Shown: positions 1 through 6,319 of the stretch, piece after piece
How positions within the stretch are numbered: the stretch's first letter is position 1
Layout: every line of letters starts with the position of its first letter
Source of the DNA: Nitrospiraceae bacterium
GTDB taxonomy: Bacteria; Nitrospirota; Nitrospiria; Nitrospirales; Nitrospiraceae
Assembly: GCA_014534095.1 (NCBI GenBank)
Contig: JACVSD010000073.1
Span: 1 to 8,418 of the forward strand
Direction of reading: 5' to 3'
DNA: 8,418 nucleotides
The notes under the pieces: model-generated
Database searches by the model: none
What the model was told of the DNA's origin: nothing
Seen by the model: the letters and a program-made list of their open reading frames with translations, nothing else
Made by a program: the position numbers and the translations under genes

Positions 1-746
1 GCGGGGTGGCGGTGGGCCCGGTGGATTTGACCAGGCTGATTCACTACACCATCGTGACGGACAAAGGTTTCACCATCCACAAGACGGGGTTGCCCGCGCT
101 GCAGATGTTTCTCAACACGAGAATGTATCTATACTCGAATGTCTATTTTCATCGTACGACCAGGGCCATCGATATTCACCTCCGCGACATCTTCGGCGAG
201 ACGATGAAGTGGTTATTCCCGCGGGACCCGCGCACGAGGATGGACGAGTACCTCACGCTGACCGACTGGTCCTTGCTCGAAGAGGTCCGCCGGTGGAAGC
301 ATGCCCGACAGCCGGCCAAGCGGCGCCTCGGAGCCGAATGGGCGCGCATCCTCGGCCGGGACGTGAAGTGGAAGATGGCCTACAGTACGTCGCTAAAGGA
401 AAAGGGGCAGGAGCGCGGTATGGCGTTTCCCAGCCGCGGATATTTTGAGCAGCAAATCGCCAAAGAACTGCCCAGGGACCTAAAGAAGCTGGAGTTCCGA
501 GTCGACATGGCGCCGCTCGATCCGCGGCCTGATCCCAAAGATCGTCGAGGCCATCCGCTGTATGTCTACGACCCGGGCACCAAACAAGTGTTGGTTGATC
601 TGTTGGAAGAATGCCTAGATCTCTTGCCCACGCGACTGGTGCAATTTCGCATCTTTTCACCTGACCATTCCCATGATGCCGCGCTGTCGCGTGCCGCCGC
701 CACCGTACTCAACAAGACGGCGTCCAGCCTTGAATCGAACGAGTAG
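1..746 (+). CDS. HD-superfamily phosphohydrolase (COG1078/SAMHD1-like), C-terminal part, 5' truncated by window edge
   Basis: The reading frame is open from the left edge (first full codon at base 3) to a TAG at 744-746, about 247 residues, so the start lies outside the window; the GTG at 6 is internal. The beginning, GVAVGPVDLTRLIH, resembles the segment that follows the HD core in COG1078 proteins (usual form TGV..G.xDxxRLI). The stretch near residues 38-62, with NTRMYLYSNVYFHRTTRA, matches the family helix of the form RxxMYxxVYxHxTxRA. These enzymes hydrolyse phosphate esters, and some family members are dNTP triphosphohydrolases. The metal-binding H..HD residues would be upstream and cannot be checked, so substrate and activity are unknown. 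It is convergent with the proteasome gene string and probably unrelated to it. The assignment rests on remembered family motifs. Confidence 0.72.
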   Translation, partial: GVAVGPVDLTRLIHYTIVTDKGFTIHKTGLPALQMFLNTRMYLYSNVYFHRTTRAIDIHLRDIFGETMKWLFPRDPRTRMDEYLTLTDWSLLEEVRRWKHARQPAKRRLGAEWARILGRDVKWKMAYSTSLKEKGQERGMAFPSRGYFEQQIAKELPRDLKKLEFRVDMAPLDPRPDPKDRRGHPLYVYDPGTKQVLVDLLEECLDLLPTRLVQFRIFSPDHSHDAALSRAAATVLNKTASSLESNE

Positions 747-762
747 TGGATTCGTTTTATTC
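732..762. terminator. Hairpin across the end of the HD gene, possible weak terminator between convergent genes
   Basis: GAATCGAACGA (732-742) and TCGTTTTATTC (752-762) can pair over 11 positions with one mismatch and one G-U wobble around a 9-base loop. The stop codon of the HD gene (744-746) sits in the loop. No run of T follows on either strand, so it is not a classical intrinsic terminator. It is the only clear secondary structure in the convergent gap (747-784) that separates the two transcription units. Confidence 0.28.
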
Positions 763-784
763 TCGAAGGTTGGGGGCCAGCACC

Positions 785-1780
785 CTACTGATTCACAGGC
801 ACGGCGGGCGTCGAAGCTGGTTCTGAAAGGGGATCAGGCAGTGCTGCCGGGGGCTGGAGCGGTAGCGCCAACAGTGCATAGGGATTCACCCGCGCCCCGT
901 TGACCTTCACGCCCCAATGGAGATGCGGGCCGGTCGCGCGTCCCGTTGCCCCGACGTTCCCGAGAACTTGGCCCGCCCTCACCAAATCGCCTTCTTTGAC
1001 GAGAATCTGAGACAGATGAAAGTACATCGAGTACAGTCCGAGCCCGTGATCGACATACACCCCTTTCCCGGAGAAGATATGGTCGACCGTCAGACGAACA
1101 ATGCCGTCGTTGGTCGCCACGACTTCCGCGCCTAACGGCGCGCCGATGTCCTCACCATTGTGCGGATTGCGAGCCTGTCCGTTCATAATCCGCACACTGC
1201 CGAATATACCGGTCCGCTTGCCGTTCACAGGTTCGACGAACCCCGTCTGCCAGAGCCGCATCTGAGAGTCAGTCGCCAACGCGGCTTTGACTTGGTCCTG
1301 CTCCGCTTTCCAGCGGGCCACACTCTTGTCGTCCAAGTCGACCTTGTCCTTGGGCAACTTCAGATGTTCAACGTGAAACTTCTCTTTTACCACCAGGATG
1401 TTGAAGCTGAGCTGCGTGCGCTGGTCCCGGCTGGTGATATCGACCGTCAACTCATGCGTGCCGGGTTCGTCCTGCAGATCCAACCCGAGCAGTGCAACAA
1501 ATCCGTGCGGCTCGCCAGCCCGGGGTTCCGGGAAGAAGGCCACGCGCCGGCCCAGGAAAGTCCCTTGGACCTGGGCCATCCGATCGTCGGTAGGCACTTT
1601 GACGACAACGATTTGACCTTGCTTGCCGCTGTATTGGCCGTCGATACCCTTAGGAATCGGGAGGGAGCCTGGAAACAGATCCACTGGGAAAATGCTGGCG
1701 AGCAGCACCACACCGATGAGGACGACCCTGTGTACCGGTGACGTACATCGCCGCAGCATAGTGAGTACCGTCCGCATCAT
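785..1780 (-). CDS. Secreted or membrane-anchored M23-family (LytM-type) zinc metallopeptidase
   Basis: A protein of 331 residues that is predicted to cut peptide cross-links of peptidoglycan in the periplasm. Residues about 18-36 (RVVLIGVVLLASIFPVDLF) form a hydrophobic segment after an arginine-rich start, so a signal peptide or signal anchor; no clean cleavage site was seen. Residues about 45-135 look like a beta-rich accessory domain, followed by a charged linker. The M23 domain (about 185-310) has all expected residues: His207 and Asp211 in NPHNGED and His288 in GPHLHWG as zinc ligands, with His255 (YFHLSQ) and His286 as catalytic histidines. It therefore looks enzymatically active, unlike the degenerate EnvC/NlpD type. 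The C-terminal 25 residues are proline-rich. The ATG at 1780 overlaps the pafA TGA (ATGATG), which suggests translational coupling; ATGs at 1777 and 1759 are alternatives. A longer frame opens at 1876 but lies inside pafA and would bury the signal segment. No proteasome role is known for this family. Confidence 0.85.
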   Translation of the reverse strand: MMRTVLTMLRRCTSPVHRVVLIGVVLLASIFPVDLFPGSLPIPKGIDGQYSGKQGQIVVVKVPTDDRMAQVQGTFLGRRVAFFPEPRAGEPHGFVALLGLDLQDEPGTHELTVDITSRDQRTQLSFNILVVKEKFHVEHLKLPKDKVDLDDKSVARWKAEQDQVKAALATDSQMRLWQTGFVEPVNGKRTGIFGSVRIMNGQARNPHNGEDIGAPLGAEVVATNDGIVRLTVDHIFSGKGVYVDHGLGLYSMYFHLSQILVKEGDLVRAGQVLGNVGATGRATGPHLHWGVKVNGARVNPYALLALPLQPPAALPDPLSEPASTPAVPVNQ

Positions 1781-3153
1781 CGATAAAAGCGGGTGCCCGA
1801 CACTTGGGACACGAGTTCCTCCACCCGCCGATTGACCGGACTGAACGGATCCATACAGAGGATCGTTTCTTCCCAATAACCGTTGAGCTTGAGGTAGGTC
1901 CAGTCAACGGTATAGGACCGGTTCTTCGCGCGTGCGAAGCGGATAAAGTCCCCGCGGACCTTCGCGCGAGTCGTCTGCGGCGGGGTGGACATGGCGCGTT
2001 GGACCGCCTCTTCCTGGACCACCCGTTCCACGATGCCCTTGGACTCCATCAGATAATACAGCCCCCGTGTGCGTTTCACGTCGTGAAACTGAAGATCCAA
2101 CAAAAAGACTCGCGGATCATCCCATCCGCAGTCTTTCTTGTCCACATAGGACTGAATAATGTGTTTCTTTGTGACCCAATCCACCCGATGGATAAGCTGC
2201 ATCGGATCGCGGTCTAAGTCATCCAGCACCTCTTCCCATTTGGCGCAGACGTCATCGAGCGCGGGGTCATGGTCCTGCTTGGCGAGATAGTCTTTTGCCC
2301 GCTGCAGATAGACCTGCTGGATCTCGATAGCCGTCATTTGTCGCCCGTCGTCCAGCTTCACTTTTTTGTTCAACGTCGCATCCCGGGAAATCTCCCGGAT
2401 CGCTTTGACGGGATCTTCAAGCTCCATGCCGTGGACGGCATACCCCTCTTCGATCATGGAGAGGACTAGCGCGGCAGTTCCTACCTTCAGGTACGTGGCG
2501 AACTCGGACATGTTGGAATCGCCCACGATAATATGGAGGCGCCGATAGCGTTCCGCATCCGCATGCGGTTCGTCTCTGGTGTTGATGATGCTGCGGGATG
2601 ACGTGGTCGAGGAGGACGTCTTTTCATGAATATGCTGCGCTCGCTGAGAGATGAAGTATTGCGGCTTGCCGCTGACCTTGAGGACCTTTCCCGCCCCACC
2701 GAACACTTGTCTCGTCACGAAAAACGGGATTAACTGCTCGGTCACCTTCCAAAAGTCCACATCACGACGCATGAGGAAGTTCTCGTGACAGCCATAGGTG
2801 TTGCCGAGCGAATCGGTGTTGTTCTTAAAGATATAGATTTCTCCGGACAGCCCCTCTTCGCGGAGCCGCTCCTCAGCGGCGGGCAAACATGCCTCCAACA
2901 ACCGTTCTCCGGCTTTGTCGTGCGTGACGAGTTCGAGGATGTTGTCGCACTCGGGCGTGGAATATTCAGGATGACAGCCGGTGTCCTGATAAAATCGTGC
3001 CCCGTTCACCAAGAAGGCATTGGATGGCCAACTATTGGGAATCAGGCCTTCGAAAATATAGCCCAAGACCTTTTCCATAGGGAGATAGATGCGTCCGTTT
3101 GGCGAGAAGATGAGCCCGTACTCATTCTCAAGACCGAAGATGCGCTGTTTCAT
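1777..3153 (-). CDS. pafA: Proteasome accessory factor A, Pup(-like) protein ligase
   Basis: A protein of 458 residues of the carboxylate-amine ligase superfamily (glutamine synthetase-like), close to the length of M. tuberculosis PafA. The enzyme uses ATP to phosphorylate the C-terminal glutamate of Pup and joins it to lysine side chains of target proteins. Starting at 3153 gives MKQRIFGLENEYG, which lines up residue for residue with the mycobacterial MQRRIMGIETEFG, including the metal-binding Glu9. The conserved catalytic Asp is Asp57 in ARFYQDTGCHPEYS. Further family motifs are IYIFKNNTDSLGNTYGCHEN (106-125), INTRDEPHAD (190-199), RYRRLHIIVGDSNMSE (202-217) and QTTRAKVRGDF (393-403). It lacks the loop that marks Dop between the first strand and the Asp motif. 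The frame stays open upstream to a TTG at 3213; ATGs at 3171 and 3183 are possible starts, and no strong ribosome binding site decides between them. The gene follows prcA after 110 bases, and its stop overlaps the start of the M23 gene. Confidence 0.95.
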   Translation of the reverse strand: MKQRIFGLENEYGLIFSPNGRIYLPMEKVLGYIFEGLIPNSWPSNAFLVNGARFYQDTGCHPEYSTPECDNILELVTHDKAGERLLEACLPAAEERLREEGLSGEIYIFKNNTDSLGNTYGCHENFLMRRDVDFWKVTEQLIPFFVTRQVFGGAGKVLKVSGKPQYFISQRAQHIHEKTSSSTTSSRSIINTRDEPHADAERYRRLHIIVGDSNMSEFATYLKVGTAALVLSMIEEGYAVHGMELEDPVKAIREISRDATLNKKVKLDDGRQMTAIEIQQVYLQRAKDYLAKQDHDPALDDVCAKWEEVLDDLDRDPMQLIHRVDWVTKKHIIQSYVDKKDCGWDDPRVFLLDLQFHDVKRTRGLYYLMESKGIVERVVQEEAVQRAMSTPPQTTRAKVRGDFIRFARAKNRSYTVDWTYLKLNGYWEETILCMDPFSPVNRRVEELVSQVSGTRFYR

Positions 3154-3184
3154 GGGGATTGGAGACAGCATGCAGTGTTCCATC

Positions 3185-3213
3185 AGAATACACACCCATG
3201 CCTTGTTCTTCAA
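3185..3213 (-). promoter_or_regulatory. Weak candidate promoter upstream of pafA
   Basis: In the 110-base prcA-pafA gap, the minus strand reads TTGAAG (3213-3208), 17 bases, then TATTCT (3190-3185). Each hexamer matches 4 of 6 sigma70 consensus bases at ideal spacing. Transcription would begin near 3177, giving a very short leader before the 3153 ATG and excluding the upstream pafA starts. Such matches occur often by chance. The rest of the gap is pyrimidine-rich on the minus strand (about 3263-3225) and holds no gene that could be supported. Confidence 0.25.
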
Positions 3214-3263
3214 CTCAGGGCAACAGGCCGGAAAGGAGTGCAGGCGTGGGGGAAAGGACGCGG

Positions 3264-3950
3264 TTATTCAGAAAGGAATTGTTTGATCTCGGCCACGGAT
3301 AGCCGGCGAAACTTGCGACCGGGTCGGTGGCGATCCAAGGCGGCGATCTCGAGCCCTTCGGCGGCAAGCTTTTGATTGGCGGTTTGTTCCAAGGCCGATA
3401 CACAGAGCTTGACGGCGGCCTTCAATGGAGGCGCCTGGCCCGTGCTTTTCTCCTTGAGCACGGCCTGCACGGCGTCGGATCGGCCGCCGATCACGGCAAA
3501 GGTCTTCTCGTCAATAATACTGCCGTCGAATGAAATGCGGTACATCTGGTTCGGGTCACCGTTGAGGCCGACCTGTACAACGAGGATCTCCACTTCGAGC
3601 GGCTTTAACTCCTGACTGAAGATCGTGCCGATGCTCTGGGAATACCCGTTGGCCAACGACCGGCCGGTCACATCTTCACGGCTGTACATGAACCCCTTCA
3701 GATCCGCATGTCGGATGCCGGCCTTGCGTAGGTTCTCAAACTCGCTGTATTTGCCCGCTCCGGCGAATGCGATACTATCGTAGATCTCAGAGACCTTATG
3801 CAAGGAAGCGCTGGGGTTGTCGGCCGTCAACAGAAGCCCGTCCGCATAATCCATCGCAATGATTGATCGGCCGCGAGCGATGCCCTTCCGGGCATACTCC
3901 GCCTTGTCCTGCATCACCTGCTCGGGAGACACGTAGTACGGCATCGGCAT
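3264..3950 (-). CDS. prcA: 20S proteasome alpha subunit
   Basis: A protein of 228 residues forming the outer, non-catalytic rings of the cytoplasmic 20S barrel. The N-terminus MPMPYYVSPEQVMQDKAEYARKG aligns directly with mycobacterial PrcA (MSFPYFISPEQAM...), so the gating octapeptide and H0 helix are present and the ATG at 3950 is well supported; ATG 3944 is a less likely alternative. Other family signatures are ARGRSIIAMDYADGLL (25-40), HKVSEIYDSIAFAGAGKYSE (51-70), DVTGRSLANGYSQ (93-105) and FDGSIIDE (141-148). There is no N-terminal catalytic threonine, as expected for alpha. The C-terminus stops soon after RPGRKFRRLS and lacks the extended acidic tail of the mycobacterial protein. The gene begins 2 bases after the prcB TAA, with a good ribosome binding site inside the end of prcB. 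The two subunits are therefore probably made in a coupled way, as suits a 14:14 complex. Confidence 0.96.
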   Translation of the reverse strand: MPMPYYVSPEQVMQDKAEYARKGIARGRSIIAMDYADGLLLTADNPSASLHKVSEIYDSIAFAGAGKYSEFENLRKAGIRHADLKGFMYSREDVTGRSLANGYSQSIGTIFSQELKPLEVEILVVQVGLNGDPNQMYRISFDGSIIDEKTFAVIGGRSDAVQAVLKEKSTGQAPPLKAAVKLCVSALEQTANQKLAAEGLEIAALDRHRPGRKFRRLSVAEIKQFLSE

Positions 3951-3952
3951 CG

Positions 3953-4777
3953 TTATGTCTCCCTCGAGCGGCGACTGGCGATCAGCTCGTCATAGACAGC
4001 ACGAATGTGCTCATCCTCGACATCGACGATTCCTTCCGCGCTGACGACCTTGGCGGTGGGGTAAATTCCGCGGACGAGATCCGGTCCGCCCGTACCGACG
4101 TCATCATCGGCTGCATTGTAGAGCGACAGCAGGGCGAGCTTCAGCGCATCGGCTTGGGGCAGATTCTTTCGATAGTGCTCGCGCATGGTGTTCCGGGCAT
4201 CCTTCCCGCCCGATCCGATCGAATAGTAGTCGGATTCCTCGTACCGTCCTCCGGTAATATCATACTTAAAGATCCGGCCTTCGGCCCGTCGAAGATCGTA
4301 TCCCACGTATAGTGGCATGACGACCAGACCCTGAAACACCATGGGGAGGTTGGCTTTGACCATCTGGCCGAGCTTGTTGGCCTTTCCCTCGCAGGATAAC
4401 GGCATGCCCTCCAGCTTTTCATAGTGCTCCAATTCGGTCTGGAACAGCTTGGCCATTTCGATGCAGGGACCGGCGGCTCCCGCGATCGCCATGGCAGAGT
4501 AATCGTCGATTTTGAAGACCTTCTCGATCCGGCGATCGGCTATTTGAAACCCTTCCGTGGCTCGGCGGTCTCCCGCGATGATGGCACCCTGTTGATGCTT
4601 GATCGCCAGCACGGTCGTCGCGTAGGGAACAGACAGCGGTCCTGCGGGGCGTGTCGATTCGAAAACGGGCTGGCCCGACGCGGTCAGATCCTGCCGGAGA
4701 GTGAGTTCCGGGTACTGAGTTGAAATGAAGCGGAAAAAGCTCGACTCATCATGATTGGGTAGAAAGGGCAGCTTCAT
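3953..4777 (-). CDS. prcB: 20S proteasome beta subunit, catalytic, with propeptide
   Basis: A protein of 274 residues, the Ntn-hydrolase subunit that carries the protease active site. Self-cleavage is expected before Thr54 in YATTVLAIKH, removing a 53-residue propeptide and leaving a mature subunit of 221 residues. Counting from that Thr1, Asp17 (AGDRR) and Lys33 (RIEKVF) fall at the canonical catalytic positions. ELEHYEKLEGMPL (115-127), IGSGGKDA (187-194) and DAADDD..TGGPDLVRGIYPTA (about 222-242, with N-A-A-D-D-D here) match the actinobacterial beta subunit. The propeptide shares the pattern SSF..F.....PEL with the mycobacterial one, so it is probably folded and used in assembly. The start is fixed by an in-frame TGA 9 bases upstream. 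It sits 31 bases after dop with no strong ribosome binding site, and reads almost directly into prcA. HslV is excluded by the propeptide, the neighbours and the motif matches. Confidence 0.96.
   Translation of the reverse strand: MKLPFLPNHDESSFFRFISTQYPELTLRQDLTASGQPVFESTRPAGPLSVPYATTVLAIKHQQGAIIAGDRRATEGFQIADRRIEKVFKIDDYSAMAIAGAAGPCIEMAKLFQTELEHYEKLEGMPLSCEGKANKLGQMVKANLPMVFQGLVVMPLYVGYDLRRAEGRIFKYDITGGRYEESDYYSIGSGGKDARNTMREHYRKNLPQADALKLALLSLYNAADDDVGTGGPDLVRGIYPTAKVVSAEGIVDVEDEHIRAVYDELIASRRSRET
3959..3965 (-). promoter_or_regulatory. Ribosome binding site of prcA
   Basis: GAGGGAG on the minus strand, 8 bases before the prcA ATG at 3950 and lying within the last codons of prcB. It is the clearest Shine-Dalgarno sequence seen in the gene string; the starts of mpa, dop, prcB, pafA and the M23 gene have only weak ones. 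It supports 3950 rather than 3944 as the start. Confidence 0.6.
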
Positions 4778-4808
4778 AGAAGTCGCTCAGGTCAACGACG
4801 GCACATCG
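4778..4808. other. Short dop-prcB gap where a pup gene would be expected; no gene present
   Basis: In actinobacteria the small modifier gene pup (about 60 codons) lies between dop and prcB. Here only 31 bases separate the dop TGA from the prcB ATG. The minus strand contains just a four-codon ATG-to-TGA frame. No sequence encoding a Pup-like C-terminus (Gly-Gly-Gln/Glu or Ser/Thr-Gly-Glu) was found here or in the other gaps. Confidence 0.85.
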
Positions 4809-6308
4809 TCAGGCTTTCAATCGGTCCAGCAGCGCATCAACGGTGTCGACGCTGTTGAGCAACGCTTCAGTGAGTGACTTGGTCCCTCGATGCGGGTCCA
4901 TGAGCGGCACTTTCTTGACGGTCGCCCCTGGGGCGTCGAACAGCACCGACGTCCAACTCGCTCCATAGAGGGACTTGGCAAACTTGCTCGCACAACGGCC
5001 CCGGAAGTAGGCGCGGGTTCCTGGCGGCGGTGTAAATTCCGCGCTCCGCACTTGCTCCTCGTTCACGATGGGATCGATTAACCCGCCGCGCTCCAGAGTA
5101 TAGAACAGACCCTTTTCAGCCCGAACATCATGGTACTGAAGGTCCATCAGCTTCATGCGCGGGTCGTCCCACCTGCAGCCTTTCCGCTCCATATAGGACT
5201 CGATCATGTGGCGTTTGGCAACCCAGTCCAGTTCTCGAACGAGTAGTCGCGGATCCTGCTCGAGCTTGTTCAACACCTCTTCCCACCGGCGGAGTACATC
5301 AGTCGTCACGTCGTCCGCTTGATGCGATTTCCAGTAACGTTTGGCGGCATCCAGATACCCGCGCTGCACCGCGATGGCGGTCGTGGGCCGTCCTCCTGCC
5401 AGCTTGAGCGTTTCCTTCATGTCAAGATCGCGTGACACTTGCTTGATGGCGCGTACCGGCTCATCCAACTCGACCTCAGGCAAATCCGCGCCCGCCTCCA
5501 GCAATTCCAGCACGATGTTCAGGGTCCCGACTTTCAAGTACGTCGAGATCTCCGCCATGTTCGCATCGCCCACGATGACGTGCAGGCGACGATACCGGCC
5601 ATGATCGGCATGCGGCTCATCCCGCGTGTTGATGATCGGCCGCTTGACCATGGTGTTGAGATCGACCAAACACTCGAAGAAGTCGGCCCGCTGTGAAATC
5701 TGATATTCGGCCGGGCTGGTTTGGTTTTCGGCGCCGACCTTCCCGGCCCCGGCGAAGATCGATCTGGTGACGAGGAACGGCGTGAGGATGCGGACGATTC
5801 TGTCGAACGGTACAGCGCGGGATACGAGATAGTTTTCGTGGTACCCGTAGCTGTTGCCCTTGCCGTCGGAATTATTCTTGTAGAGCACATACTGTTCGTG
5901 GCCCAGCGCCTTGGCCATGTGGTGAAGACATTGCGCAAGGACCCGCTCTCCGACGCGCTCAAAGGCCACCACTTCCCGGGCATTGGAGCATTCGGGGGTC
6001 GAGTATTCCGGATGGGCTCCATCGACGTACAGGCGCCCGCCGTTCGCCAATACCTTGTTCAACTGTCGGTTGTAGTCGGGATTGGGACGCTCGCGTTCGC
6101 CGTCCACTTCAAAGCCGCGCGCGTCGAGCAGCGGATTTTCGTGTTCGTAATCCCAAATCGCTGTAGGAGCCGGCAAGCCGGGATAGTAACCAATCACCGC
6201 AATCGAACCCGAAACGGGATCGGGCGCCGTGGAGTCCTTCCCCGCGATACCGAACTCCGTTTCTGTTCCCAGCACCCGCCCGCTGCTCGTCGATGTCTGG
6301 TCCTGCAT
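4809..6308 (-). CDS. dop: Deamidase/depupylase of the Pup system
   Basis: A protein of 499 residues, paralogous to PafA. Dop converts the C-terminal Gln of Pup to Glu where needed and cleaves Pup from conjugates, using bound ATP as a cofactor. It is recognised as Dop rather than PafA by VLGTETEFGI (12-21, Glu16), the Dop-loop segment with IWDYEHENPLLDARGFEVDG (51-70), the nucleophilic Asp96 in LYVDGAHPEYST (94-105), YKNNSDGKGNSYGYHENYL (143-161), INTRDEPHAD (226-235), DAN(M)AE (248-253), GTRAYFRG (430-437) and SVDTVDALLDRL near the end. The ATG at 6308 gives about 8 residues more before the first strand than in M. tuberculosis; a GTG at 6275 would give a shorter protein. Neither start has a good ribosome binding site, and the 11-base gap after mpa suggests coupling. 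Deamidation would be needed only if the modifier ends in Gln, and that gene is not in the window. Confidence 0.95.
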   Translation of the reverse strand: MQDQTSTSSGRVLGTETEFGIAGKDSTAPDPVSGSIAVIGYYPGLPAPTAIWDYEHENPLLDARGFEVDGERERPNPDYNRQLNKVLANGGRLYVDGAHPEYSTPECSNAREVVAFERVGERVLAQCLHHMAKALGHEQYVLYKNNSDGKGNSYGYHENYLVSRAVPFDRIVRILTPFLVTRSIFAGAGKVGAENQTSPAEYQISQRADFFECLVDLNTMVKRPIINTRDEPHADHGRYRRLHVIVGDANMAEISTYLKVGTLNIVLELLEAGADLPEVELDEPVRAIKQVSRDLDMKETLKLAGGRPTTAIAVQRGYLDAAKRYWKSHQADDVTTDVLRRWEEVLNKLEQDPRLLVRELDWVAKRHMIESYMERKGCRWDDPRMKLMDLQYHDVRAEKGLFYTLERGGLIDPIVNEEQVRSAEFTPPPGTRAYFRGRCASKFAKSLYGASWTSVLFDAPGATVKKVPLMDPHRGTKSLTEALLNSVDTVDALLDRLKA

Positions 6309-6319
6309 AAGGTCGAAGC

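Noticed and set aside
1781..1876. Extension of the M23 peptidase start to 1876
   Set aside because: It would overlap pafA by about 100 bases and put 32 hydrophilic residues before the export segment. The ATGA overlap at 1780 is more natural.
3154..3263. Possible pup/UBact gene in the prcA-pafA gap
   Set aside because: The region is too short and the frames give only a 23-codon ATG frame from 3199 running into pafA. It has no Gly-Gly-Gln/Glu-type ending.
3264..4777. HslV or Anbu instead of a true 20S proteasome
   Set aside because: There are distinct alpha and beta genes, a long beta propeptide, and the partners Mpa, Dop and PafA. These fit only the actinobacterial-type 20S system.
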